This document shows positions 24,201 through 35,740 of a DNA stretch of 64,000 nucleotides, one piece after another. Made by a program: the position numbers and the translations under genes. Positions within the stretch are counted from its first letter, which is position 1. Each line of letters begins with the position of its first letter. Origin of the DNA: Diploscapter coronatus (lineage: Eukaryota > Nematoda > Chromadorea > Rhabditida > Rhabditidae); assembly GCA_964036155.1 (NCBI GenBank), contig OZ038423.1, positions 7,021,249-7,085,248 on the forward strand, in the 5' to 3' direction. Below the pieces are notes generated by a model, which did not search any database, was not told the DNA's origin, and saw nothing but the letters and a program-made list of their open reading frames with translations.

Positions 24201-24505
24201 CGACTATTTGAAATTACGCAATGCACACTTTGCATATCCGAATTTGTGCATAATTTATTGTCTCAAGTAATCGGTTATTGACGATATGTGTGTCGAATTC
24301 TAAAAGGTTCGTTCATGAAAATAACTCACATTTCATCTTAATATTGATGTTGGTTCCAAACCTTTGTTCGCCACTATCTTTAATAAAATAAAAATCACTA
24401 ATGAAGAATATTCAGCTGCTTCGTACTTTGAACGAAAAACTGCGCATCTACTTCGTGCGAGTGAACAGTTTCGAGCGCGCGGCCCTCTTCTCTTCTGCCA
24501 ACTGA
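15259..24505 (+). CDS. NUP160: Nucleoporin NUP160
   Basis: Thirty-two exons close in frame to about 1352 residues: 15259-15340, 15386-15482, 16070-16185, 16226-16344, 16560-16697, 16740-16797, 17024-17208, 17254-17338, 17519-17667, 17910-18031, 18079-18265, 18605-18694, 18738-18829, 19115-19229, 19275-19394, 19607-19808, 20044-20207, 20255-20370, 20576-20801, 20966-21064, 21213-21350, 21518-21619, 21662-21745, 21887-22100, 22228-22382, 22543-22613, 22658-22792, 23020-23181, 23365-23506, 23553-23654, 23787-23888, 24416-24505. NUP160 is a scaffold of the Y (NUP107-160) complex of the nuclear pore. The N-terminal half matches its beta-propeller (IVVPTQSTTHRF), the rest the alpha-solenoid; IPKWLNDDYFEHDAADYLRC and FLPYNTIDELLSLH match the conserved C-terminal LP.WL and LPY..ID.LL motifs. 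An acidic Ser-rich loop lies in exon 16. The start of exon 3 is the least certain boundary, chosen on phase. Confidence 0.88.
15516..15635. mobile_element. 120 bp MITE-like element in NUP160 intron 2
   Basis: Perfect 12 bp terminal inverted repeats, GGGTGTTCGGAA at 15516-15527 and TTCCGAACACCC at 15624-15635, bound a noncoding 120 bp segment. Its interior has a GAACAATTCGAAATCG word that also occurs near 2804-2819. Confidence 0.65.
18898..19019. mobile_element. 122 bp inverted-repeat element in NUP160 intron
   Basis: The left arm (about 18898-18937, CTTGTATTAGTAACAGCGAC then CGCCTGTATAGTAACCGG) pairs with the right arm (about 18983-19019) through shared CCGGTTA, GTACAAGCGG and AGTACAGG words. 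It is noncoding and lies between exons ending at 18829 and starting at 19115. Confidence 0.55.
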
Positions 24506-25026
24506 TTCTCATTACTTTTCATGGAGAACGTAGGGCACTTATTATTTATTTCTAGAAGATTTTCATATTTTCATTTTCATCGAATTACGAATAATTTGCG
24601 GGTTTAGATTCATTGTTTTTTCTCTTCTTTTGATATTTCTATGTTCTATTTATGGAATTGATTGTTTTCTAGATTTTTTCGATATTCGACTTCCAAGTCA
24701 ACTCCAGCTGCCCAATGTTCTCTGGTATTTTCAGTCATTTTCTGATCGTTTGAAACTTTTCCTGTACGATCTCAAAGCGTCTTTTTCGACATGAGAGGCT
24801 CCTTTTCATTTATAAAGTTTTATTTTTAACTTTTATTTTAAATTTCGAAGTGCATGGTTGAGCTCAGTCTAGCATGCATATCTCTAGCTTTATTTTATTC
24901 TGTTTCGTTAGTATCACACATTTTACAATTTACACAAATATATCGACTGATATGAGATGAAATTATCGATCGATCTAACATTTTTTCGATTTTGTTGAAC
25001 ATGTTTGGAGGGAGATTGCAAGGCTT
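24506..25026. other. NUP160-GT92 convergent gap
   Basis: AT-rich 3' flanks of two convergent genes. I see no exon, repeat or RNA gene. Confidence 0.5.
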
Positions 25027-26910
25027 CTAAACGATGCAGGCACTTTGCCTCTCGAAATTAGTGGATGCAGGAAAGTGGAGATTGAACTGCAATCCCTCTT
25101 GTGTCGAGTCGAATTCGGCCAGGGCATTCCAGCAGCCTTCCGAGTAATTTGGAAGCTGGCAAGAAGTTGTTGATTACCAGTTTAACACCTGTAAATTTTT
25201 ACCTGACATCTCTCAGGTCCGGGACATCTCATCACGTTCTGTCTGCCAGATTCGTGATATTTGTAGAAAGTGTCATGGAAACACTTGTCGATCGCATAGA
25301 AATAGACCAAACTGCTGGGCATGCGCGCCACAAATTTGCGAGTCTTGGGGTAATTCAGGAAACTAAACTTTGGAAATAGTTTTTTTTGCCAAAATTAGCT
25401 AGCCTCCGATAATCATCGATGATTTCGTCGATTTTTCCATTGTCGATATCTAGTTGAGTAGCGTCGGGATGGTTCTTTTTGATCTGTAAATAAGTTATGA
25501 AAATAGATGTTATAAATAAATTCTTTATACGAATGAAATGTGCTTCAAATGCAAAATATAATTTGTGCTGGAGGGAACGTCGTATCTAAACGCTAAACAT
25601 TATATTGGAATCTTGTTCATTCGAACCCAATCATTCGTTTCGGCACTGCACTTGGCCAGTGAATCCAAGTCGAATTGATATAGTTCGGTTTGGCCACTAG
25701 TTTTCCGGTTTCCGTTTTCCCCTCAAATCGAACGGATGTAAACATTTCCCTCAAATCAAATTCCGACCCTCGAGATGCTAAAATAATATCCATTCCATGA
25801 TTTTCTCGAATTTTTGTTTTTAAAGTCGCTCCTTAACTATGACAAATGCGTATTTGTTCATTCAGATCTGTAATTTTCATATCAACTTTCCTAACTCACC
25901 AAGTACTTCAAAACTAGATGAATCTCGATAGGAAATTCGAGTACACACTCGGGGAGATTCCCTTGTAAGTCAATTTATCTAATCACCTGCATTAACGTGA
26001 GCATTTAGTTTGACATAATGCGCGTAGGCGATTTCTGGCATTGAAAGGAAAAGTTGGTTGAATTCATCGAAGTAGGAATCGGTACGAGGCAGAAGGATAT
26101 CGTCCAAGTCGACGAATGAGATGAATTCCACTGATTCCTGAAAATTCACTTTATTTCGATGTTTTCTCCAAAATTGCAGTTCGTTTCATCTGAAGCAATA
26201 GGAAAACTACAAACCTTGTTTTGTAGCAAACAATCCGTCTGCGCCGCAGCTTGATTTCTGAATTCGACGTTAAGATTCGGATTGAAATCTGCTTCCGGCA
26301 CGAATTTCATGCCTAGTCGAGGCCAGGGAATTATCTTTGCATAGCCCTGGAAATTATTGTTCTTTGAAAAGCTGGTTTTGTTGCTCTTCATTCTACCTGT
26401 AAATCATAGATTCTCAACAATTCATAGAGTGGAGAAACGACGCTGCGAATATAGAGATGCATCATGCTACCAAATCTGCAAGAATCACGAGATCGTAGTC
26501 GATTTAATTAGAGGAAGAACTATTGTTCAATTATGTGTATAGAACTTTCGCAACAAGTCCAAATAGAAATGAGAAGCAATTCCTATTATGGAAATTTATA
26601 TCCCACCTCGAGCCTTCCCTAAATTCTATAATGTACCTTCTGTAAGTATGCAGTGCGAATATCGCAGCCTGCCATTGTTCACTTGCGAACAAAGGTGCAA
26701 TGCAGTGAACTACAGGCCTTCGAGGAAAAGATACTGAAATCCTCTTGAATGGTATCTGTAAAATTGTGACAGTAAAAATGATCAACTATTTCATTTCATG
26801 CTACTTCAACATCAGTATCGCCGATATTCAGAGATATCGTCGTTGGATTTGAGAGAATGTTCGTGAAAGATATTGCAGTTATCAATCGGCATGTGTCATG
26901 TGGAGTCACT
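25027..26910 (-). CDS. GT92 (DUF23) glycosyltransferase
   Basis: Exons join in frame on the minus strand: 26910-26805, 26755-26637, 26475-26397, 26346-26215, 26137-25997, 25367-25203 and 25155-25027 (TAG). GT92 hallmarks are in order: VVHCIAPLFASEQWQAAIFA at the start of the catalytic domain, SMMHLYIRSVVSPLYELL, IIPWPR, AQTDCLLQNK, and FVDLDDILLPR with the DxD-like metal site. The family comprises type II Golgi membrane galactosyltransferases, expanded in nematodes. The exon before 26910 (cytoplasmic tail and membrane anchor) was not found, so the N-terminus is missing; 26910 begins in phase 2. A 99 nt open stretch at 25483-25385 just upstream of exon 6 is in frame but has no donor and is followed by a T8 run (25380-25387), so its status is unclear. 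A + strand small gene is interleaved with this one. Confidence 0.8.
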
Positions 26911-27425
26911 CTGAATTTTCATTTCGAATTTTCTGAATGAGCAAAAATAGAAATATTCTCTGCCTCTGCACAGAAGCCTTGATTCGTATTTCATTAGTCT
27001 GATTCGCAGCTACGACTTCTATCTGCTTCAGACTATTATCGAGCTCATCAAAGTCGATGCTCATAAGAAGAGCCAAGGCATTATCACCGAGACTAAAGTG
27101 AGTTTAATTTCGGATCAATTTCAGAAACCGTTCCAAACCTTAGCGACTTTGTGTAATAATACGTGGATATGAGAAATAAATCTGGGGGATTGATGAGCGT
27201 TTCCTGCTTTTGCTTCGTTTCATGCTTTGAACCGCTAAACGAAGTTGAAGAGTTTGTGATTGAAACATAATAATTACGTTAAAACGTAGAGAAATATGAA
27301 TGGAGTAACTAGAAATACGACAAGCGGACAGAGGAACAGACAACGCATATGACATTCGAAAGGGGTGGTTGAATGAACATGCAGGCATCATTTAGGGCAG
27401 ATCGGGAATACGATATGCTTCCTGA
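25918..27425 (+). CDS. Possible 58-residue gene interleaved with GT92
   Basis: Three exons join exactly in phase: 25918-25964 (ATG, donor GTAAGT), 26998-27097 (donor GTGAGT) and 27396-27425 (TGA). The product is a 58-residue helical protein including FYLLQTIIELIKVDAHKKSQ and ending GRSGIRYAS. No family was recognised. Exon 1 would lie inside GT92 intron 25368-25996, and its own first intron would span five GT92 exons on the other strand. Exon 2 has good splice sites and looks coding. Exon 1 is less sure, because the antisense strand there is also open. Confidence 0.35.
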
Positions 27426-27990
27426 ATGACATTAGACAAATCAACAAGGAATGCGATTTTGAAGAGAAGACAATGTTTTCCAATGTAATTATGAAAATTC
27501 ACTTGAAAAGTGCTGGTGTGTGCAATCAAACTACTATTAGAAAACATTCATTAAATTCGACACACTGGTTAAGTTTCCTAATTCAAATCTCGTCCCATAC
27601 ACTGGATATAATTTTATTCACACACTAAATTCAATATTCAAGAACGTTTGATGTTTGAATTACATGCTTTTTTAGAAAACATTTATACTTAGAACAAGCG
27701 GAATTTCATAAGTCTTACGATCGACTTCAAATACCACTAACTTTTGTCTGTTGACATTTTTGGTTTATTTAGATATTTAATTGTGCAAGTCATAGCACAG
27801 AAAGGAATAAAATCTCTTCAAATGTATTAGAAATGCTGAAACATCTGCAACACGGCTAGCCTATAACCTATTGAAGCAATTACCAGAGGCTCTAAATTAT
27901 TTTATTGAATTTCTTTTTACCTAGCAACTCCTATTATACAGAAAATTTAAAATATTACGTTAATTCTTATTTGTAAGTGAATATTATCTA
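27426..27990. other. Chemoreceptor upstream region
   Basis: AT-rich DNA upstream of the chemoreceptor ATG. A + strand open frame continues from about 27397 to 27607 in another phase, but it has no start or splice support. Nothing else is seen. Confidence 0.45.
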
Positions 27991-29826
27991 ATGAATAACA
28001 CGGATGACTTATTTGCGTATCCGGAATTTTATATTCTCGCGATGCGATGTGGAATCGTCATAAGTTTGCCATGCAATGTCATCGGCATGCTCTGTATCAT
28101 CTACAAAACACCGCAAACCGCTAAATCACTCAGCTACAGAATGCTCAGTGTATCTGTATGGCAAGCTATTGTAACTCGATGATTATGAAATTGACGATAA
28201 TCCCAGGACATTTATAACCGAAATATCACTGAGTTGGTTAGTTACTCCAGTTCTAACGCTTCCCGTAGTCGGCTACTATCCTAATGGTTTACTGAGACTA
28301 CTCAACATCCCTACATATATTCAGACTTGGCTCATTTTCCAAGGAGTTATGGGTTAGGAATATCTATATCTTTCAGTTTTTCAAATAGGGTGACAAATTT
28401 GCAGCTTCGGGTGGTAGCGTTCTTCATATGTATTATTATCGATTCATGCATGTTATGCCCGATAACTTTTTCGTGAAGGTACATGTAAAATTAATTCGTG
28501 ACTCAGAAATTGTGTTAATGCACTTTCTTAGGCTTAAATTTTTTCATTTCAACTCGAAAATGTATTGTTTTTCTCTAAAACCTTCTCTCTCAACCCAATC
28601 ACAAAGGATCAATCCCTGTGCACTTGTTTCACTGCACACGATCTCTCTGCTTCCTCACCAGAGTCAGGACCATAAGAAGGAGTCTTTTCTCTTTCTTGTT
28701 GTGCCTGTGGCATAAACATTTTCAATTTAGCGATATATTCCACAAAAAATCCGCGAATTTTACGTGGTTTTTCTCTACTTTCTGATGTTGGTTTTTCCAG
28801 TATTTGGATTATATCTTATTTATCCAAACCAAGATTATGCAAAGAATGCTGCTAAGGCGGTATGTGAATTCTATGATTATAGATAGTCTTCCTAATTGTC
28901 GAAATACGAAGTCAATTATGTTAAATTAAAGCGAAGAACATTATTTATAGTATCAGTTAGATTTTAGAAATTCACTGCTTGTTCCAATCCCCGTATACTT
29001 TCGGAACCTACCACAGATATCGTTTATTGGTACGACGAAATAACACCGTTTTACATCTTGATAGTTCCAATGTATACAATTGCAATTGCAATTACGATGT
29101 TTGGCACTTACGCTACGTTTGGCTATGGAATTTACTATTTCACCAATCAGATATCTTACAAAGTGAAATTATCAGCTAAGACTATTCGCATTCAAAATAT
29201 GCTTTATCGATCGATTATAGTTCAAGTATAACTTCTCAAGAATGGCACAAAATTATGCTAATATATTTTTAGACAATAGCTCACGATATGTGTCTGTGTG
29301 TGCCATGGCTACTTTTATGTGCTCTTTATTATTTCGAAATTTGCAATCCAGGTTCATTTTTGTATACTTATTGAAATCGAATACAGTAGCGACCAGCAGT
29401 TTTGAACATTTATGACTATGAATGCAATTCTGTAGACCAGATTGTCGTTGACCATTTTTGAGTGAAATTCAGTAGGAATTCGCAACTCATCGTGAGTAAG
29501 GAGAATATGTATGAAAAGTTGAATTCAATTCTTCAATGAAAACTCACTACCAGACTGGGCTGCATTCATAATCATAGTTGTTCAAAACGTTTGATCACTA
29601 TGTTATTTTTAGATCTGACAAATTTTTTATCCTTTATTTTCACGTATCATTGCACATTCACAACAATTGCACTGATTTCTGTAACAGAATCATATCGAAT
29701 GGAAATAAAATCGCGGCTGAAAAAAGGTTAGAGTTTTATAGAAGAAATATGAGGAGTGTTTTTTCAGGAGTCTATCCAATGAATTCACGTGATAATAATT
29801 TTCGAAGAGCTTTGCATAATGTCTAG
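27991..29826 (+). CDS. Serpentine chemoreceptor, Srh-like 7TM GPCR
   Basis: Eight exons close in frame to 342 residues: 27991-28160, 28207-28352, 28405-28478, 28731-28859, 28968-29225, 29273-29351, 29613-29726 and 29768-29826 (TAG). Seven hydrophobic segments are visible. The Srh/Str-superfamily layout is clear: a first helix followed by IIYKTPQTAKSLSYRML, then VW.., SWLVTPVLTLPVVGYYPNG, the QTWLIFQG stretch, a long helix-5 exon, and the cytoplasmic end SYRMEIKSRLKK. Such receptors sit in chemosensory cilia and bind odorants or pheromones. Intron 1 (28161-28206) must use a GC donor (TG|GCAAGC) to restore the conserved Trp and the frame; no GT donor fits. The gene is complete, not a pseudogene. 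Confidence 0.85.
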
Positions 29827-30980
29827 ACTCGGAAGATGACCAACTCCCAAGTATTGATGTAGTTATTTTGTAATGGTTATCTGACAATAAACTGCCAAAT
29901 TAGACGCGTGTAAATTACAACTTGGTATAGCTAGGATCCCCAAGCTCCTCCTCTTTGCAAAAATGCGTTTGTGGTAGAAACGTGGTAGTTTGAAAGGAAA
30001 ATTTTAGGAAGAGTACCCTTCAAACTTCGAATGTCTCAAAAAACCCTATCTAAATCGACGACAAATCTAATAAAATAGTCTGCAAAAATCAGCGCAAAAT
30101 GTCTGCCTACAAGTCGAATTTGTACAGTGAAAATGTGTCATTTTGAAGGTTACAATTTTTCGTTTTTCTCAACTAAGGAATTTTCTTTTATTTTTTCTTC
30201 ACAAAAATCTTATTTACATCCCTGGTGACATTGATGCACAAAAATGTTATTCGAAACATCAATCTGGCATATCTGCTTGGGAACCCTACCTATAATTATT
30301 TGCATGCACTTAATTTGCAAAGTGTTTTGAGAATTCAATCCACAATGTGTTCATAACTAGTCTCGCATTCGATATCTATTTCGTAGTTACTATGGCAACC
30401 CTTTTATCCACTGGATATGCAAATTCAGTTTTTGTTAAGAAATCGTTATTTTTTCATATAAATGTCAAAATATGCCATTATTTGCATCATTCCTTAAAAG
30501 TATGAATTTCGAAAGATATTTTTAGCCAAACAAAATTTAGAGCGCTAGACAGTTATTATGGAATTTGTGTCTAACCCGTGTTATTTCTCGTGCCCCTCTG
30601 GCTGACAGCAATCTGTCACCTCTGCAGATTCAGATATCTGAGCTGAGCTTTAAGTGAAGCCTGAGAGGGAGGGGGAAGAAAAAGGATTAGGCAAGCATTA
30701 AGCGTGTCTCATTTTTCCTCCATTTTTTACCCAGCGACTCGTTTTTTTTCCATTTGACGGACGCGCGAGAAGAGTCCAAATCAAATGCGAGCAAATATTT
30801 TTGTCTTTGACTCTTTGACTGGCACATTTCTTATGTTTTTGAAAAGACGAGCATTTCCTCGCTCATCAAAAATTAATTTGAATTTTCCTTGCTGAATAGA
30901 ATTTTTTGCTAACTTTACTTGAACTCGAAATTACAGTAATGTTCGAATACTTTTTTGTGAAATAAAGTTAAGAATTGAAG

Positions 30981-31081
30981 GACCTACTATTGTAGTGTTC
31001 GCTCGATTTTTTTGAGAAATAATATAGAGAAAAAATCGAGTGAATACTACAAAAGGGTGAAGGCGAATACTACAATAGGCC
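30981..31081. repeat. Compound hairpin
   Basis: TAGTGTTCGCTCGATTTTTT is followed after 16 nt by AAAAAATCGAGTGAATACTA, a near-perfect 20 bp stem. A third related block (GCGAATACTACAATAGGCC at about 31063-31081) pairs with the outer left side (GACCTACTATTGTAGTGTTCGC), so two alternative stems can form. Noncoding. Confidence 0.7.
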
Positions 31082-31486
31082 AATTGAAGTAATCTTCGGT
31101 ATTTAACTTTTTGAGCATTACTGTTTTTGAGATTTCAGAAAATCTTGAAGCCTTTGATAGAGAGCGCAAGCTCTGCCCCCTTGCAAAATCGTGTTCATTT
31201 TGGGATTAGGAATTAAGTACTTTTTTGAAGTTTAAAATTTTTATTCAATTTTTTCTACTTCACAAATGTCTAAGGTACATCATCTTCGAGGATATTTTGG
31301 CGCCATATTTTTCCGATTGGGTGGAATCTGAGGAACAGACTGCGCTCTCTAGCCTTTGGTTTGGTTTTCAAAAATTCAAAGAATATTTGAGTGCCGGAAT
31401 ATCGACCGAGCCCCTTCTTCCCCTTATTGTTTTGTTGCACTTCCTAAAAAAGGGAGAGGACTCCACAACTCGTTTCCCACGGCCAG

Positions 31487-31505
31487 CCAATTGATTGTAT
31501 AAAAG
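31487..31505 (+). promoter_or_regulatory. CCAAT and TATA-like promoter motifs
   Basis: CCAAT (31487-31491) and TATAAAAG (31498-31505) lie 0.7 kb upstream of the coiled-coil gene's first exon on the same strand. Position and spacing suggest a core promoter, but the transcript start is not known. Confidence 0.3.
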
Positions 31506-32221
31506 AGCTGCAGAAGGAGTGAGGAAGAAGTGCTTTGCTCCTCACACTTTGGCTCATCTCCCAACTCTGCTTCTTTTCCTACCCCTCAGCACTATATTTG
31601 TTAGAGACGCAGATCAGTCCATTATGGTTGAGTGGGTTAATTTATGTATGTGTGTTGCCTTCTTCCACTCAACCTATTTTTGTTTTTCAAAGTAATTTCA
31701 TTTTCGGCTGAAAAGTCGCACAAATAATTCTCGAAAGTTAGCCTTTTCTAGATCTTCACTTCGTGAGATGATCAAATGAAATAGCTCCCTTGATAGCAAT
31801 TAGAGGTACCCATTTCAGCCATAAATCGAGGAAATATTTCTGGTATGATTTAGGATGGGGAATGAAAACCACTTGATATACAGCGGGAATTGGAATTTCC
31901 ATAAAGGGGTGGGCGTAACCTCGTCTGCTCTCTGCGGATAGCTTTGTTTTGAATGAGTCAATGTCAATGGCGCGCAGATGTGCAGTGTCTGCATGCAGCT
32001 TCGAATGAATGAAAAGATCTCGTCTTTATTCCGAGATTATCGAATTTCCCGCTGAAAGACGAGCAAATCTTCATTTTCGTTCCAAAAAATCTCGAATTCC
32101 TTTTTCTCCTCATTTCGGCTAAAAATCAAATGTCAACAAAAATCTCGCGTCTTTTTATTCGTTTGAAATTTGCGGAAATTACTCGTTTTTGAATTTATTT
32201 CTTTGAAAATTTATTTTCAGC

Positions 32222-35200
32222 AAAATTCCACTCCAATATTTGTCGGACGATGCAGCCATAATAAGCTCGAAGATGGTGGCTACAATATCCGCTGGCAGCC
32301 CCTACAGAGCCAGTCCCTCCAAATCCAGTCAGGTAGTTTTTTATTCATTGTTGGTTTACTAGTCTTTGACTAAAATGTTTTCGAGTATCACTTTTGAAAA
32401 ATAACAATTTCTCCAGACTTTTGTGAAATAGAAAATAATTCGAATATGAATCGCGATAAAATTTGATGTTCTCGAAATAGACGTCATATTGAAGCTTTCC
32501 CATACTTAGATTATAAATTCCGAACCGAACAACCCTACTCGAGGCCATAAATAATTAGATGAAACGAAATAGGATTATTGCATCCGAAATGAAATTGCGG
32601 AAAGACTTGACGAGAAGTGACAAAATGTATCAAACATGATTATGCTAGCGTATTTCTATATAGAGAGTTTTGTGTTTCGAAGGTGCTCTAGAAGATGTTT
32701 GTGAACAAAATGAATGAGGTATTCGTGATCTACGCACAAAATTACGCTAGAATAATCATGTTTTGATGCACGTCGTCACTTCCCGTAAAGTAAAGTCGAG
32801 TCGAAATTGTCTCGATTTCAGAACAACGTGCATCAGAATCATCAGAACATGCAGGGCAGTTCGAACTTCGACCGGATAATCGACACGATTCCGGATGAAG
32901 AATTGGGCAGAGTTCCTCCGATCATGCTTCAGCAACTCGGTGATTTTTTTTACTTATTGTTTCTATCATTATTATCATGGTTAAACAAAGTTAGAAATTC
33001 TGATTAAAAATTGAAAACGAAATTTTGGTTATGTGAAAACTAGCCGTAACCTAAATGATCCTTCAATGCTGTCCAAGACAGCTAAAATACTCATTTTTTT
33101 CAAAAATCGGGAAAAGAATTTTGTTCTTTTCTGATCTGAATATTTGTAAGATAACGCGAAGTTTCATTGCATATAATTTTGAAAATTTTATTTGAAAACT
33201 CACAAGATCAGGAAATAATCTTTTTTTAACTTGCAGCCCGAGCGAATGAAGTAATCAAGCAGCAAAATCGAGAGATGGAGCGACTACGGGCTGGGGACAA
33301 GTCGCTCGAAAATGAACGGCTCAGGAAGCAGCTGCATGATTTGGATGAGGAAATCAAGTAGGGAACATTCTCAAAATCATTTTTCTTCAAATTACTTTTA
33401 GGAAAAGTCGAACGAATTTCCTGACTCAAGAATCTCTGCTGGCCGATATGAATTCGGAATTACAGGCTCTGCTCGAGGAAAGACGAGTTCTGCAGGTTTA
33501 TCGTTTTTATTTAATAAAATTTCAGAACTTTCTGTAAACCCATAAAAGATTACCAGTGTCTTATTTTTTCGTCCAAACTTACTGTCGCAATCTGCATCTG
33601 CTTACTGTGCATTTTTGTAGGCTTCGTACGCAGAGCTGGAGAATAAATACAAGCGTACGAAACTGGCAAATCGTGAACTCGCTAGGGCTTTGGAGGTTCA
33701 TTTTTACCTTTTGAAGATAAGATAATTGTTTTATTTACATTTTTAGTACGGTTTCGAGGTCGAAGAAGGCACATCGAAGGACGATTATTTGAGAAGAAGT
33801 GAAGAGAGTCTGCTTGAACAGGTGGCGCTTTCTCGCAAACGAAGTAAAGTGAAGAAATATTTTAGTCGAGAAGACACGCGAATGAAGCGACCACTTCGAA
33901 AGAGCCGGTTCGTGATCAGAAGAATTTCGAAAGCCATGCAGAATATCGGATTCAGGCAAATAGTTTTTTTTTCTAAGAAAAAATAGAATATTTTCTCTTC
34001 CAGGGCTCTCCTCTGGATACATCAGTTCTGAAGTCAGACACAAATGAGGCGAAGCAGTTGAGAGAGCAACTCGAAAAGGAAGTTCGGATGAACGAATCAC
34101 TTCATAAGGACTTGGAAGCATCCAGGAGAATGGTGGGTTGTTTTCTTTTTAAAAAAATTAGGGTTTTGAATTGAAAATTTTCAGCTCCTGGGGAGGGAAA
34201 GCGAATTGGCTGAAATGAAGACCAAATTCGCAGAGATGCAAATGCGATTGACACAGGCATTTTTTGTTGAAAACATACATGATAAAATGTTGAATAATTT
34301 AGGCAGAATCGGATGTGGCCGGGACGAGTTCAGATTTGGCAATCGAAAGAGCGCGGTGTGATAGACTGGCTCTCGAGCAGCATGAGACTGCTACTCTGTA
34401 CAATCAGGTACACTTCATTTTTGATCATTCGTCAAAATAGCCTATGAGTTGAACATTTTTCCAATGGTTTTCTACGCTGTTTTACTTCAATTTTGGAACA
34501 ATAACTCGTCAAGACTAGAATAGTTTCACTTTGTATCTTGAAGAATATGGAGCGGACTTTATAGAATTTAGTTGAAAATATTTGACAAGTAGATCGTGTT
34601 TTGTAAACCAAATGTGGCGCAAATCGGGCAGCTGTATAGACTGGCAATGGAATACCAATTTATTTATCTCAAACTTGAGTAATTAAACCTTTAAAGTGAA
34701 AAATGAGAAACCAAAAATAAGAAGTACAATCGACGATTTGCAAATATGCAGGCTGAGCGATCAGATAATTCTCAGCCCGTTGCTCGAGGAAAAACGGAAG
34801 AGGAAACAAAAGGGCGCATAGTTAGAGAAATAGGATAAAAAAGTCCTCTCTTGTCTTGAGGAATATCTGAAATATTGATTTCCTGAAAAAAATATAAAAT
34901 AAGCGAAATGGGCAGCTATTTGAGACATTGGTGACACGATTATCAATAGATAGGGGGTTGTCTTTCTTTTATCATGCTTTGTAAGTCGCACCTTTTTATT
35001 CTAAATAGGTAGTCCCAGTGTGTCGCGATATTCAAGTTGTATTTCATTTCGTTTGTAAAGAGAAGACGAGTGTTTCCATTTCACATTGCTCTTTTCAGAT
35101 GCAAGAAAGTCTGCAGTTATTGATGGTGGAAAAAGAAGACGTAGAACACGATTACAAATTCGCCAAGCAGACCATTCTCACGCTTAATGCTAAATTGTAA

Positions 35201-35322
35201 GCCCAATTTTTTTTTATTTTATAAGTTATTTCCCTAAAATTATCAGAGAAGCCCAAGGTGCAGATTTGATAACGACCAAACGAGCTCTCAGAGAACGAAT
35301 CCATTTGAGGACCGAACTTTGA
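32222..35322 (+). CDS. Coiled-coil protein, unrecognised
   Basis: The first coding exon follows a TTTTCAG site at 32221 (possibly a trans-splice acceptor); the ATG chosen is 32273. Exons 32273-32332, 32822-32939, 33237-33357, 33402-33495, 33621-33695, 33747-33821, 34004-34132, 34185-34265, 34303-34407, 35099-35196 and 35247-35322 (TGA) close in frame to 343 residues. A short Ser/Gln/Asn-rich head leads to a conserved-looking segment (FDRIIDTIPDEELGRVPPIM). From there to the end it is almost continuous heptad coiled coil (QQNREMERLRAG, ELQALLEERRVLQ, QLREQLEKEVRMNESLHKDL). This suggests a dimeric scaffold, for instance centrosomal, Golgi or cytoskeletal; the sequence does not decide. Reading past 33821 opens a Lys/Arg-rich alternative end, so an isoform is possible; a donor at 33848 also fits the phase. 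Confidence 0.65.
32613..32784. repeat. Inverted repeat in intron 1 of coiled-coil gene
   Basis: The left arm 32613-32653 (AGAAGTGACAAAATGTATCA, then AACATGATTATGCTAGCGTA) pairs with the right arm 32741-32784, which contains TACGCTAGAATAATCATGTT and GTCGTCACTTC. Arms are about 42 nt with a 90 nt spacer. It is a MITE-like foldback, ending 40 nt before exon 2. Confidence 0.65.
34790..34935. repeat. Dispersed repeat, copy A
   Basis: This segment, in the 0.7 kb intron before the exon at 35099, resembles 37085-37282. Shared blocks include GAGGAAACAAAAG and a TTGATTTC-TGAAAAA-TAA-TAAGCGAAA-GG stretch in the same order and orientation. Noncoding; function and type unknown. Confidence 0.5.
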
Positions 35323-35740
35323 ACATTTCAAACAAAATGCATAACGAGGATCAAATATCATGCAAAATTACTCGGTGATATATAATTTATTCCATGCACT
35401 AACATGTACAAATTCCTGATTAGAATCATGTAGCGATCTCTAGATAACGAATATCGATAGTCAATCTTTCTTTCGAGCTCTTATCCCTTCTGAATTCAAT
35501 GATCTCATTCGTTTATGGAAACGAATAATTGAACAAAAAATGTCAATTCATTTGAATAAATTGATTAAAAATCGATATCTTTGAAACATAATATTAGAAT
35601 TATTCAAAAGATAAATAAATTAGTTTCTAAATCGAATGTAATTTAGCAGAGTTGACACTTCATGAAGTGAAATGAATTTACAATTGGCGTAACAGATAAT
35701 AGTCAAGTATAGGGCTTCCGATGACATTCTTATTAAAAAT
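35323..35740. other. Convergent gap
   Basis: AT-rich 3' flank between the coiled-coil gene and the ET-module gene. Nothing recognisable. Confidence 0.5.

Larger units (their letters stand above)
29827..32221. other. 2.4 kb intergenic, promoter of coiled-coil gene
   Basis: No exon was recognised. It holds a compound hairpin at 30981-31081 and a promoter-like CCAAT plus TATAAAAG at 31487-31505. The remainder is AT-rich with short pyrimidine tracts. Confidence 0.45.

Noticed and set aside
25900..25961. Candidate minus-strand GT92 exon with a good donor.
   Set aside because: It would require a 25-nt intron after the previous exon and overlaps a + strand open exon; donor use at 25997 avoids it.
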